From: a bacterium
Lineage (GTDB): Bacteria; Armatimonadota; Abditibacteriia; Abditibacteriales; Abditibacteriaceae
Length of the DNA: 51,222 bases
Assembly: GCA_004172935.1 (NCBI GenBank)
Contig: SDZD01000047.1
Coordinates: forward strand, 1-51,222
Direction of reading: 5' to 3'
Shown here piece by piece: positions 1 through 8,731 of the stretch. A program made the translations under genes and the position numbers. Below the pieces are notes generated by a model that saw only the letters and a list, made by a program, of their open reading frames with translations, searched no databases and was not told where the DNA came from. The number at the start of each line of letters is the position of its first letter. The stretch's first letter is position 1.

Positions 1-112
1 CCCCCCCCTCCCTATCATGAAATCTTTACGATTGCTTTTGCCCACTCTAAAACTCGTCACCTCATCGCCCCCATTATTCGGCGGACAACTTGATGGCAAA
101 CTGCGCGCAATT

Positions 113-1444
113 ATGAGAATCGGTGTCCTCGTCGCTCTCGTCTGTTCCACTCTCACGGTTGCTCACGCACAAGCCCAAACACCCGCGAAGGCTCAAACAC
201 CTTTGCCTGCGAAGAGTCGCGTCAATCCCGAAGCGATAGCGGCGTTGGATGCGGTCATGGCGCGTTATAAGGCGCTGGATTCTTATTCGGACAAGTTCGA
301 TGTCAGACTCGAAAATGCCGACAAGTGGAAGCAGCAGGAACGCGACAACATGACGTTCGCGGGCACTCTGGCTTTCGAGCGCCCCGACAAGTTGCGCTTG
401 GAGGGCAAAACTCCCAAAGGCGCCTTTTTGCTCGTCAACGACGGCAAAACGACGCGCATTCTCAATCCCAACTACACCGATCTATGGGCGCAACGCCCGC
501 AAAGCTCGCCCATCAGCTTGTGGCCCGATTTTACACGCTCGAATGTCGCCTTGCCCGCTGGCGCTCCCATGCCCATTGATGCGGGCTGGCAAGAAGTCGG
601 CGTGGCTCCCATGGTCGAAGATTTCATGTTCCGCCCCCAGACATTGCTGGGCGAGCGCGACCAGATAGTCGAGGCTTCTTTTGACGCTGACGGGACAATC
701 GATGGCCAGGAGTGCCGCGTGGTCAAAATATCCACCGACTACGGCGCAGCCAACGTCATTAAGTCGCGCCTGTACATTGCAAAATCAGATGAACTTGTGC
801 GCCGTCTGGAGCGCGATTTTGGAGAAGGTGGTCAGGGACTGGTAATGGTTGAAAACCATTCGCAAATTCACGCCGATACCGCAATTCCTCCCGAAACCTG
901 GAATTTCGCGGCTCCCGCCAACGTCAAACCGAGTGTCCGCATCCCCGATCTCTTTCCCGCGACCGACAGCTTGAGAATGAAAATAGGTGCCTCCCTACCC
1001 GTTTTTTCGCAGGACGACATCAACGGCGAACCGTTAGAACTCAACCCTAAAGCCGAAGGCGTCACGATACTCTACTTCTTCTTCGTCAACCTCGCCTCCG
1101 CCGATAGCGCCTCGTTGCAACGCCTCCAGATGCTACTCAAGCCGCATGGATTGCATGTCTTCGGCACCGCCGGAGATTCCAAGCCTGAACGAGTTCAAGC
1201 CCTTATCACCAAAAACAAGCTGTCTTTCCCTATCTACTTCGATCCCAAGGCGTACCAGAATCAACTAGCGACAACGATGACAGTCGGAGGCTGGCCACTG
1301 GTCTTGCTATTCGACCGTGAGGCGAAACTACGAGCCATCTCCCAGCGTCCCGGTGAGCCAGATTTCGTTCAAGCCCTCCACCAACAATTCCCCGACATCC
1401 CCGAACAAACCATCATTGATGCCCTGATGGGTCCCATTCCCTGA
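113..1444 (+). CDS. Exported LolA/DUF2092-like protein with Cys-free thioredoxin-like domain (copy 1)
   Basis: I start the gene at the ATG at 113 because it opens directly into a signal peptide (MRIGVLVALVCS..., cleavage near AHAQAQ). An in-frame ATG at 17 only adds a 32-residue extension. The mature N-terminal half (ALDAVMARYKALDSYSD, then a lipoprotein-carrier-like beta region with 'FERPDKLRLEG') resembles the LolA/DUF2092 fold, which binds lipid or lipoprotein in the periplasm. The last 130 residues resemble a TlpA/peroxiredoxin-type thioredoxin fold (KIGASLPVFS, FPIYFDP, GGWPLVLLFDREAKL) but hold no cysteine, so thiol redox chemistry is unlikely. A paralog with the same architecture lies at 2037-3386. 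The next gene begins 5 bases after the stop, so the three are probably one operon. The fold assignments are by eye; the substrate is unknown. Confidence 0.75.
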   Translation: MRIGVLVALVCSTLTVAHAQAQTPAKAQTPLPAKSRVNPEAIAALDAVMARYKALDSYSDKFDVRLENADKWKQQERDNMTFAGTLAFERPDKLRLEGKTPKGAFLLVNDGKTTRILNPNYTDLWAQRPQSSPISLWPDFTRSNVALPAGAPMPIDAGWQEVGVAPMVEDFMFRPQTLLGERDQIVEASFDADGTIDGQECRVVKISTDYGAANVIKSRLYIAKSDELVRRLERDFGEGGQGLVMVENHSQIHADTAIPPETWNFAAPANVKPSVRIPDLFPATDSLRMKIGASLPVFSQDDINGEPLELNPKAEGVTILYFFFVNLASADSASLQRLQMLLKPHGLHVFGTAGDSKPERVQALITKNKLSFPIYFDPKAYQNQLATTMTVGGWPLVLLFDREAKLRAISQRPGEPDFVQALHQQFPDIPEQTIIDALMGPIP

Positions 1445-1449
1445 CCGAC

Positions 1450-1992
1450 ATGCACCGCTTCTGGATTTTCCCTCTCACCTTAGCCATAGTCGCAGTCCCC
1501 TTCCCACAACTCACGTTCTTGGAGGCACTCGGCCCGATGGTACTATTAGACGGCCACGTCCCCAACATATGGACACTTGGCTCCGACTTAGGCGATATAT
1601 GGAGCTTAGCCTCACCCTACCATATAATAATCGGCGTTGCTCTAGGAATAGGCCTCGCCCTCTTCGACTGGTTCCATACCCGCTTCCACCCTCGCCCCGC
1701 CTCGCAAACTATCTCTAGCCTGCTATCTAATCTGTTCTGGTGCGGCCTCTACATTACCACTATCCATGCACTCAACACCCTACTCGCTTTAACCATCATT
1801 AAATTCATCCCGGTTCTTATCGGCCTGGCCCCGAACTCACGTTCACTAATTCTGCTTCCCCTCCTCGCAGCCGCCCTCCTCAACCTAAGCGCCATATTGT
1901 GGGCCTCTATCCGCAGCATCACCCAACGAGACATAATCACACCACAAGTATTGAGAGCCAAATTGCAACGTTCATCCCGTCTCGAAGCCTAA
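1450..1992 (+). CDS. Small polytopic membrane protein, unknown
   Basis: This 180-residue protein has about four hydrophobic segments (near residues 5-30, 53-72, 90-125 and 130-155) and no motif I recognise. It starts 5 bases after the upstream gene and is followed 44 bases later by that gene's paralog, so it is probably co-transcribed and may act with the two exported LolA-like proteins at the inner membrane. Its codon use is richer in ATA and CTA than its neighbours, which could mean a different origin or only membrane-protein composition. The function is unknown. Confidence 0.6.
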   Translation: MHRFWIFPLTLAIVAVPFPQLTFLEALGPMVLLDGHVPNIWTLGSDLGDIWSLASPYHIIIGVALGIGLALFDWFHTRFHPRPASQTISSLLSNLFWCGLYITTIHALNTLLALTIIKFIPVLIGLAPNSRSLILLPLLAAALLNLSAILWASIRSITQRDIITPQVLRAKLQRSSRLEA

Positions 1993-2036
1993 ATGCTCTT
2001 CCGTCAGCAATATTCTTGTGTTGAAATAGCCTCATC

Positions 2037-3386
2037 ATGCAGTTCTCCCGCCTTGCGCTTGCCGCCATTTTCTCGACTCTGATTATCACGCCCGCCAGCG
2101 CTCAACCGACCCTACCCCGCGCGATGCAACCGCGCGCGCCGGAAGCGGCACCTATCATCAATCCCGAAGCCAAAAGTGCCGTCGATGCCATGTTGGCGAA
2201 GTACGCCGCGCTTAAGTCATATTCGGACAAAACGCAAGTTACTCTGGAAGGAGGCGACAAGTTTCCCGCCGATATGCGCGATTCCTTCCCTCTCAACGCT
2301 ACCCTATCGTGGCAACGCCCCGCCGAACTCCGTTTCGAGGGCAGCATGGGCAAGAAAAACTTTCTGGCGCTTTCGGGTGACGACACCCTGCGGGCCATTA
2401 ATCCAAGCCATCCCGCTCTATGGGTCGAGCGCGCACAACACCCGCCCGTGGTTGTCACCAACCCCGATGGCACCAAAACGACTTATCCCACGACTGATAG
2501 GGCTGTTCGACTCGATGCCCCGGTCTTCGAATCGGGCGCGATGTCATTAGGGTTAGCTTTCATGACTGACACTAGTTTTTGGCCGCGCACAATGAAAGAT
2601 GTCACCGTGATGGCGCTCGAACCCGACGCCGAAGTCGATGGGCAGAAGTGTCGCGTCATCAACGTGCAATCCCAAAACGACCAGGGGGGCAAGTCGCTCA
2701 TTCATTTGTGGATAGCTCGCGAGGACAACATGTTGCGCCGCATGGAAGTGAGTTATGAGGGGATGGGAGCGGACTCAAAGCTGGTCGAAAATCACTCTCA
2801 GATACAGGCAGACTCGAAACTGCCCGACTCGACCTGGGTTTTTCAGCCTCCGGCGGGCGCGAAATCCGTCGAGTATTTTCCCAATCCCGACCCGCACCAC
2901 CTCGATCCGGCCCTTAAAATCGGCGATGCGTTACCCACTTTCTCCGGCGATGATTTGAAGGGGGAGCCACTGGAACTGAACTCCAAAAGCGGCAAAGTTA
3001 CCGTCGTTCACTTCTTCCTGATGGGTATGGGCAGCTACGACATGCAGACGCTCCAAAAACTGCAGAAGACAGTCGGGAGCGACAAGTTGCAAGTCGTGGC
3101 CGTTTCCGGCGATGCCCTGCAAGGTCGGCTCGAAAAGTTCGCAGAAAAGTTCAAATTGACCATGCCGATTTACTTCGATGAAGGCGCCATGCGCAACCAA
3201 CTCGCCCAGAAGTTTGGCGTCGTCGGTTGGTCGCAAACCTTCATCTTCGGCCAGGATGGCAAGCTCAAAACCATTTGCCATATGCCGGGTGAAGTGGACT
3301 TTCACACCAGCATCAAGAAACTGCTCCCCGAAACCCTCGACGACGCTTTCATTGTTCAAGACAACGAAATGATTAATCCAGAATGA
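2037..3386 (+). CDS. Exported LolA/DUF2092-like protein with Cys-free thioredoxin-like domain (copy 2)
   Basis: This is a paralog of the protein at 113-1444, at 449 residues. It has a clear signal peptide (MQFSRLALAAIFSTLI..., cleavage after PASAQ). The same order follows: a helix 'VDAMLAKYAALKSYSD', the LolA/DUF2092-like beta region ('WQRPAELRFEG'), the shared 'VENHSQI' segment, and a C-terminal thioredoxin-like domain (ALKIGDALPTFSGDD, MPIYFDEG, GWSQTFIFGQDGKL). The CxxC site expected after the first core strand is absent; the sequence there is HFFLMGMGSYD. One cysteine remains in the beta region and one near the C-terminus, not in an active-site motif. The two copies have diverged considerably, so the duplication is not recent. 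It probably acts in the periplasm; the ligand is unknown. Confidence 0.75.
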   Translation: MQFSRLALAAIFSTLIITPASAQPTLPRAMQPRAPEAAPIINPEAKSAVDAMLAKYAALKSYSDKTQVTLEGGDKFPADMRDSFPLNATLSWQRPAELRFEGSMGKKNFLALSGDDTLRAINPSHPALWVERAQHPPVVVTNPDGTKTTYPTTDRAVRLDAPVFESGAMSLGLAFMTDTSFWPRTMKDVTVMALEPDAEVDGQKCRVINVQSQNDQGGKSLIHLWIAREDNMLRRMEVSYEGMGADSKLVENHSQIQADSKLPDSTWVFQPPAGAKSVEYFPNPDPHHLDPALKIGDALPTFSGDDLKGEPLELNSKSGKVTVVHFFLMGMGSYDMQTLQKLQKTVGSDKLQVVAVSGDALQGRLEKFAEKFKLTMPIYFDEGAMRNQLAQKFGVVGWSQTFIFGQDGKLKTICHMPGEVDFHTSIKKLLPETLDDAFIVQDNEMINPE

Positions 3387-3469
3387 TGTCTAATTAGAGA
3401 ATACCCGCATGTAATGGGTTAACCCTGACAGGGGTGGGCACAGGCGTTGCGTACCGATGAGGTTTAATT

Positions 3470-4702
3470 ATGAAAGCTCTCGTTTGGCACGGTAAGCACC
3501 ATGTTTCGGTAGATAATGTTCCCGACCCAACTATCGAACAGCCCGAAGATGTTGTTCTAAAAATCACCACGACGGCTATTTGCGGCTCCGATCTGCATCT
3601 CTACGATGGCCTAATTCAAACGATGGAATCGGGCGACATTATGGGCCACGAGTTCATGGGAGAAGTCGTGGCTGCGGGCAAGAGCGTTTCCAATCTCAAA
3701 GTCGGAGATCGCGTCGTGGTGCCGTTCAACATCGCTTGCGGGCACTGTTGGTTCTGTAAAAAGAACCTGTTCTCGGCGTGCGATGAGTCAAACCCGAACG
3801 GCGAAATCAGCGAGAAATTGTATGGACAGCCTGCCGCAGGCATGTTCGGCTACTCACACATGTTCGGCGGCTTTGCGGGAGGTCAAGCGCAGTACGTGCG
3901 CGTGCCTTACGCCAACACCGGTCCCATCCAAGTCCCCGCCCATCTACCCGACGAGATGGTATTGTTTCTCTCCGACATCTTTCCAACCGGCTACATGGCC
4001 GCCGAGAACGCCCAGGTGAAACCGGGCGATACCGTCGCCATCTGGGGCGCGGGTCCAGTCGGGTTGTTCGCGGCCAAATCGGCGATGCTGATGGGCGCCG
4101 AAAAAGTCATCATTATCGAGAACATCCCCGAACGCATCAATCTAGCTCAGCAAATCGGCTGCGAGGTCATTAACTTCGAGGCTGACAACGATGAGAATCT
4201 GTTTGACCAACTGAAGGAGAAGACTAACGGACGCGGCCCCGATTCTTGTATCGACGCGGTAGGCATGGAAGCGCACGGCACCTCACCCGGCGAAATTTAC
4301 GACTGGATTAAGATGGGACTTCGTCTGTCAACGGACCGCCCCAACGTGCTCCGGCAAGCCATTCAAGCCTGCCGCAAAGGTGGCACGGTATCGGTGCCCG
4401 GTGTGTATGCCGGATTCTTAGACAAGTTCCCGTTTGGCGCCGCCTTCGGCAAGGGCCTGACTTTCAAGATGGGCCAAACGCACACGCAACGCTACATGCG
4501 CCCGTTGCTTGACCATATCGAGAAAGGTGACATCGATCCGTCATTCCTGATTACTCACTCGCTCCCACTCGACTCAGCCCCTGAGGCCTACGAAACTTTC
4601 AAGCACAAGCAAGACGGATGCATCAAAGTGGTGATGAAGCCATTCGAAGAAAAAACAGCGGGCAAAGTGAAGGATTTCATGACCGCCGAATCAAACGCCT
4701 AA
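3470..4702 (+). CDS. Zinc-dependent alcohol dehydrogenase (formaldehyde dehydrogenase-like subgroup)
   Basis: This 410-residue medium-chain dehydrogenase/reductase should oxidise an alcohol or aldehyde adduct with NAD(P). The catalytic zinc ligands are visible as Cys38 (ICGSDLHLYDG) and His60-Glu61 (GHEFMGE). The structural zinc lobe has Cys90, Cys93, Cys96 and Cys104 (CGHCWFCKKNLFSAC). The Rossmann motif is GAGPVGLFAA near residue 195. The length, the 'CDESNPN' segment and the inserted region resemble the glutathione-independent formaldehyde dehydrogenase-like group annotated in many bacteria, but the substrate cannot be told from sequence. The start has a GAGG ribosome site (GATGAGGTTTAATT) upstream. 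A strong intrinsic terminator follows, so it is probably transcribed alone. Confidence 0.9.
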   Translation: MKALVWHGKHHVSVDNVPDPTIEQPEDVVLKITTTAICGSDLHLYDGLIQTMESGDIMGHEFMGEVVAAGKSVSNLKVGDRVVVPFNIACGHCWFCKKNLFSACDESNPNGEISEKLYGQPAAGMFGYSHMFGGFAGGQAQYVRVPYANTGPIQVPAHLPDEMVLFLSDIFPTGYMAAENAQVKPGDTVAIWGAGPVGLFAAKSAMLMGAEKVIIIENIPERINLAQQIGCEVINFEADNDENLFDQLKEKTNGRGPDSCIDAVGMEAHGTSPGEIYDWIKMGLRLSTDRPNVLRQAIQACRKGGTVSVPGVYAGFLDKFPFGAAFGKGLTFKMGQTHTQRYMRPLLDHIEKGDIDPSFLITHSLPLDSAPEAYETFKHKQDGCIKVVMKPFEEKTAGKVKDFMTAESNA

Positions 4703-4726
4703 TTTCAGAGTGAGGCAAATGCAATC

Positions 4727-4760
4727 GAGGAGAAGCACCATTAATGCTTCTCCTCTTTTT
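4727..4760 (+). terminator. Intrinsic terminator after the alcohol dehydrogenase
   Basis: A perfect 11-base inverted repeat, GAGGAGAAGCA and TGCTTCTCCTC, has a 7-base loop and is followed immediately by five T residues. It sits 24 bases after the dehydrogenase stop and just before pyrE. Confidence 0.85.
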
Positions 4761-4783
4761 CGCGCCCCGTAAACTCGCGCGCG

Positions 4784-5368
4784 ATGAAATCCGAAGAAGT
4801 CGAAGCCGCCCTCCGCGAATCGGGCGCACTACTGGAAGGCCATTTCCTGCTGGCGTCGGGCCGCCACTCCCAGTTCTACGTCGAAAAATTCCGATTGCTC
4901 GAACAGCCCGCAGTCACGTCGCAACTGTGCGCCGAGTTAGCCCGCCGCTTTAAAGACGACAACATCGAATGCGTCGTTGGCCCTGTCACAGGCGGCATTA
5001 TTCTGGCGTTCGAGGTCGCACGCCAACTAGGCGTTCGCGCGGTTTACGCCGAGCGCGCCGAAGACGGCAAGAACTTCGCCCTGCGTCGCGGCTTTCAACT
5101 GCGCGAAGGCGAACGTTGCCTCGTGGTAGAAGACATCGTGACGACAGGCGGTTCGGCTCAAAAGGTCGTGGAATTAGTGCGCGCCAACGGCGGCGAAGTA
5201 GTGGGCGTTGGCCTACTGGTCGACCGCTCGAACGGTCAACTGCAAATCGACTCACCCCGCATCGAATCGTTGCTAGAAATGCAGGTTCAAAGCTGGGCAC
5301 CCGAAGAAGTTCCAGCATGGCTGGAAGAGCGCTTCGGGCCGGGCCGCAAACCGGGCACGACGAAATAA
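4784..5368 (+). CDS. pyrE: Orotate phosphoribosyltransferase
   Basis: PyrE converts orotate and PRPP to orotidine 5'-phosphate in pyrimidine synthesis. The 194-residue length is typical. The PRPP-binding signature is present as VVEDIVTTGGSA near residue 115. The N-terminal 'GHFLLASGRHSQFYVEK' and the 'VVGPVTGGIILAFEVA' segment are family features. It is the only pyrimidine gene in view and follows a terminator, so it has its own promoter or is constitutive. It ends one base before the stop of the convergent gene at 5370. Confidence 0.92.
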   Translation: MKSEEVEAALRESGALLEGHFLLASGRHSQFYVEKFRLLEQPAVTSQLCAELARRFKDDNIECVVGPVTGGIILAFEVARQLGVRAVYAERAEDGKNFALRRGFQLREGERCLVVEDIVTTGGSAQKVVELVRANGGEVVGVGLLVDRSNGQLQIDSPRIESLLEMQVQSWAPEEVPAWLEERFGPGRKPGTTK

Positions 5369-5369
5369 T

Positions 5370-6107
5370 CTAAAAGCGAGCGTCACGGCGCCCGCTTTGT
5401 AGCGATTCAGTTCCCGCGCGATATTCGCCTTGAGCCGCATTTAATTCGCGGCCCATTCTGTCGAACATCGCGCGGAACCTGAAAACACCTAATAACCCAA
5501 TCAACGCCAGCGGCGAGCGAAATGTGGCGTACAAAACCGCGCAACTGACGACACCTAAAAGCACAGCCCACAACCAACTCCGACTGTTCGAGTTGCGCGT
5601 CGGCTCGGCAGGGACAGCAGAAACTACATCACCACCGATTGAACCGATGAATGGCAGAGCGATAGTTGTTTCAACCGGAGCCAGCGTTTCAAGCAACGCC
5701 CTAACGGCCTGCCGATTCTCTTCACCAACAACATAAAAACTGCGCGCCTTCTTCCCCGACTGAAGATAGAATTTCGCGTAAACAGTCGGAAAATCCTCCG
5801 AGTCCGAGAATGGCAACAGCATCATTCGGCTAATCTCTTCGCGCCGCATCGAAAAATTCTGCTTGTGGCGCGTTTGCCAATTAGCCCCCAAAGCCACATC
5901 CTGGTCGTACTGCATTTCCAACTGACGCGCCTTTTGTCCAGCACTCCCCTGTGCCCCCATCGTTTGCAAGGCATGTTCAGGCTCACTGTTCACATCGCGC
6001 TCAGACAACCACGCAGCGTGCAGTTCATCCTTCGACACATAGAATTTGAAATAGCCACTGGCCCCCAGCTTTTGCTCAAAACCATAAAACGTGCCGAGAA
6101 TCTTCAC
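5370..6107 (-). CDS. Unknown protein with C-terminal membrane segments
   Basis: This 245-residue protein is read from a GTG start preceded by a good ribosome site (GGTGGGG). The soluble N-terminal 170 residues contain 'YFKFYVSKDELHAAWL', which looks like a PH-like or plasma-membrane-protein fold, but I cannot name a family. Two hydrophobic stretches lie near residues 177-196 and 199-210, so it is probably anchored in the inner membrane with its N-terminal part in the cytoplasm. It is convergent with pyrE with one base between the stops. No terminator is visible between them, so the two transcripts may overlap. Confidence 0.6.
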   Translation of the reverse strand: MKILGTFYGFEQKLGASGYFKFYVSKDELHAAWLSERDVNSEPEHALQTMGAQGSAGQKARQLEMQYDQDVALGANWQTRHKQNFSMRREEISRMMLLPFSDSEDFPTVYAKFYLQSGKKARSFYVVGEENRQAVRALLETLAPVETTIALPFIGSIGGDVVSAVPAEPTRNSNSRSWLWAVLLGVVSCAVLYATFRSPLALIGLLGVFRFRAMFDRMGRELNAAQGEYRAGTESLQSGRRDARF

Positions 6108-6172
6108 GCCCCACCCTATTCATAGAAATGACCACTAGAGGCACGTTTTACCCCTCTGGGTTTGAAATGGTC

Positions 6173-7087
6173 TCACACCCCGTTAGCGATGTCGCGGGCG
6201 GCATCTATCCAGCGTTCGAAGTGGAATTGAAAGCCAGCTTCCAGTAGTTTTTTAGGCACAACACGACGGCTTTTGAGCAGAAGTTCAGTTTCAGTCCCCA
6301 TAACGAAAGCGCCAAGTTCGAGTTGCCAGCGCATGGTAGGAATAGCGATGGGAATACGCAAACTCCGCCGCAAGTCGCTGAGGAACTGGGCGTTGGTGCG
6401 TGGATTGGGAGCAGTGATATTAACTGGGCCGCTCAGCTCTGGATGGTCGATAAGAAAGAGACACGCGCGGGTGAAGTCGTGCAGGTGAATCCAACTCACG
6501 AACTGCTGCCCTCCCGCCATAGGGCCACCAAAGCCCACTTTTACCAATGAGGCGAAAGCATCGTAGACGCCGCCCGTACCAGGGCCAAAGGCCATCGCCA
6601 ACCGCAAAGCCACGCGGCGGGTGTTTGGAAGGTCGGGAGTGAAGAAGGCGTTTTCCCACGCTTCGACGACATCGACCGAAAAACCGTGCCCCGCATCGCC
6701 GTCGCTTTCATCCATCGGACGGTCGAGGGCATGGCGATAAAAGGTTGCAGAGCTGGCATTGAGCCAAACCGGGGTCGGCTGCTTGGACAGGGCAATAGCA
6801 CGGGCGACCAAATCCGTTGTCTGGGTGCGCGACTCGCGGATGATGCGCTTGTTCTCTTCGTTGTAGCGACAGTTGACGCTGCGGCCCGCGAGGTTGATAA
6901 CCGCATCGGCACCATCGACTTCGTTAACCCAATCGCCGAGAGTCTGGGCATCCCACGCCACAAAACGGGCTTCGGTTTGCGGGTCGTGGCGCGAGATAAG
7001 AGTCACTTGCCAACCCTGTTGGGTGAAAAATGAGATGAGGGCGCGGCCCAGATAACCTGAACCACCAATGAGAACTAAGCGGGGCAT
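6173..7087 (-). CDS. TIGR01777-type NAD(P)-dependent epimerase (YfcH-like)
   Basis: This 304-residue extended short-chain dehydrogenase-like protein opens with a Rossmann motif, LIGGSGYLGRALISFF. It carries the family's 'VINLAGRSVNCRY' segment and a C-terminal region matching DUF1731 (LRIPIAIPTMRWQLELGAF, then VPKKLLEAGFQFHF). Members are widespread and annotated as epimerases or cell-division inhibitor SulA-like proteins, but the physiological substrate is not established. The length fits the family. It lies downstream of the GH43 gene on the same strand with a hairpin between them. Confidence 0.88.
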   Translation of the reverse strand: MPRLVLIGGSGYLGRALISFFTQQGWQVTLISRHDPQTEARFVAWDAQTLGDWVNEVDGADAVINLAGRSVNCRYNEENKRIIRESRTQTTDLVARAIALSKQPTPVWLNASSATFYRHALDRPMDESDGDAGHGFSVDVVEAWENAFFTPDLPNTRRVALRLAMAFGPGTGGVYDAFASLVKVGFGGPMAGGQQFVSWIHLHDFTRACLFLIDHPELSGPVNITAPNPRTNAQFLSDLRRSLRIPIAIPTMRWQLELGAFVMGTETELLLKSRRVVPKKLLEAGFQFHFERWIDAARDIANGV

Positions 7088-7092
7088 AAATG

Positions 7093-7129
7093 AAAGAGCG
7101 CGATGCTCAGGGGGCGTCGCGCTCTTTTT
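7093..7129. terminator. Hairpin between GH43 and epimerase genes
   Basis: Arms AAAGAGCGCGA and TCGCGCTCTTT pair around a 13-base loop. Read on the plus strand five T residues follow; read on the minus strand the T-run is short (TTTC). It lies directly downstream of the minus-strand GH43 gene and so probably ends or attenuates that transcript before the epimerase gene. Confidence 0.6.
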
Positions 7130-7139
7130 GGAAAGGCTG

Positions 7140-8558
7140 TTAGTTTTTTACGTCCATTTCAACGAAATGGCTGGTCGAAACATGGCCGCCCGTATCAGTC
7201 GCTTTCGCGTAGATATGATAGCCACCGTTCTTCAGTTTTTTGGAGTCGAGTGGCAAAACCCATTTGCCATTGGCGAGCTTGGCCGCGCCTAACGAACGCT
7301 CCTGACCATTTTGCGAATCGAAGAACTCAACCGCCTTCACACCCAAATCATCCTCGGCGCCCGCGCTCAGGTTGGCAGCTCCGGTTACGGCACCGCCCAC
7401 GCTCGTCATGTAGACATAGGCGGGGAAGTCGCCTAATTTGGGGGCAGGTTGGGGTGTAGTCGAAGGTGAATCGCCCGCGAACGTGGGCCAGCCGTTTTTC
7501 CACTCGACGCGATCTAACAACTGGACTCGGCCCTTGCCCGATGGTTTTGCCCACGGGTCGTTCGGGCTTTGCTTGTCGCGGGCGTGGTAGAGGTGAAACA
7601 GCGTGCCCGTGCTATCATCTACGAAGGCGCCATGACCGGGGCCGCCATAACGGTCATTGGAATGCAGAATAGGGTTCGCCGGATTACGCTCGAAGAGGCC
7701 CGTCAGCGTCTTCGATTTCGCGACACCGATAGCGTAAGAGAAGTCGGTGCCAATGAAGGCGCCGGAGTAGATGAGGTAATAGGTGCCGTCGCGCTTGAGC
7801 ATCCACGGCGCCTCCACCAGGCCCTTTTCCCACGGCTGGCCTTTGCCCTCATCCGATTCAAGGAGTACAACCTCTTTTGAATCGAGGGCAAAGGCGGTGG
7901 CATCGTCATTCAGCTGACGCAATCGAATCGAACCGCTGACGCCACCTTTGGGGCCATCGCGCTTCCAGAGGAGGTAATTTTTGCCGTCGTCATCCTGAAA
8001 AACGTGAGAGTCGAGAACCGCAACCGAGTCAGCGATGAGTGGCTTATCCTGAACCTTGTAGGGGCCATCGACTTTATCGGCGAACGCCATGCCGATGCAC
8101 AACTTCTTGTTGGTGTTGCTGCCCGCTGTGAAGGTGAGGACGAATTTGGAACCGACACGGTGAATTTCGGGCGCCCACAGCGCATCTTTAATCCACGCCG
8201 GACGGTTTTCGGGAGTGAGCAGGTGTTTGGTGAACTGCCAGTGCGTGAGGTCGGACGAGGTATATAGAGGCCACGCCGGAACGCCGCCCATGGTGTGCAA
8301 CATGTAGAAGGTGTTGCCAACGCGCAACAGGCCGGGGTCGGGGCGGTCGGCATCAAGAACGGGGTTGGTGTAGGTATCCGCCGCAGGAGCGGCCTCTTTG
8401 ACGGGCGTTGCAGGGTCGGGGACGGGCGCAGCAACAGGAGGAGCGGTTTGGGTACACGCGGAGAGGGCAGGAAGCATCCCGATGGAACCGACGAAAAAAG
8501 ACGCCAGACGCATCGGGACTAGGCCGATTCGGATTGTCATTGGAGTTGAATACTCCAT
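7140..8558 (-). CDS. Glycoside hydrolase family 43 lipoprotein with C-terminal Ig-like domain
   Basis: This is a predicted arabinan- or xylan-degrading enzyme with a five-bladed propeller. The N-terminus has a lipobox (LSAC, Cys35), so it should be lipid-anchored in the envelope. Family landmarks are the catalytic-base region DADRPDPG (about residue 70), the pKa-modulating Asp in AVLDSHVFQDDDG, the catalytic Glu in LVEAPWMLKRDGTYY, and HGAF near the C-terminal end of the propeller. The last 85 residues (VYMTSVGGAVTG ... YAKATDTGGHVSTS) look like a bacterial Ig-like domain. An alternative ATG at 8540 would shorten the signal peptide by six residues. A lone GH43 with no transporter or sugar catabolic gene nearby suggests a housekeeping or scavenging role. 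Confidence 0.85.
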   Translation of the reverse strand: MEYSTPMTIRIGLVPMRLASFFVGSIGMLPALSACTQTAPPVAAPVPDPATPVKEAAPAADTYTNPVLDADRPDPGLLRVGNTFYMLHTMGGVPAWPLYTSSDLTHWQFTKHLLTPENRPAWIKDALWAPEIHRVGSKFVLTFTAGSNTNKKLCIGMAFADKVDGPYKVQDKPLIADSVAVLDSHVFQDDDGKNYLLWKRDGPKGGVSGSIRLRQLNDDATAFALDSKEVVLLESDEGKGQPWEKGLVEAPWMLKRDGTYYLIYSGAFIGTDFSYAIGVAKSKTLTGLFERNPANPILHSNDRYGGPGHGAFVDDSTGTLFHLYHARDKQSPNDPWAKPSGKGRVQLLDRVEWKNGWPTFAGDSPSTTPQPAPKLGDFPAYVYMTSVGGAVTGAANLSAGAEDDLGVKAVEFFDSQNGQERSLGAAKLANGKWVLPLDSKKLKNGGYHIYAKATDTGGHVSTSHFVEMDVKN

Positions 8559-8731
8559 TAGAAGTTCGGCGACTTGCTAAGTTGCTACAGTGCAAAAGTT
8601 CTTAGCTAATGATATACGTAGCAAATAGAGTAGATGGGGATAGAATTTTGTTCGAATTCTATAAACCAAAAGGAGCTATAGCGAATCCAAGCACATATAG
8701 CCCTTCCCGTAGAAGAAAATATTATACGTGT
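8559..8731. promoter_or_regulatory. AT-rich divergent intergenic region
   Basis: This stretch separates the divergent GH43 and glycosyltransferase genes if the latter starts at 8732. It is clearly more AT-rich than the flanks and should hold promoters for both directions. I could not fix a convincing -35/-10 pair. Confidence 0.35.

Noticed and set aside
3417..3426. GGGTTAACCC palindrome before the alcohol dehydrogenase
   Set aside because: It is only 10 bases, so chance occurrence is likely; no promoter geometry around it supports an operator.
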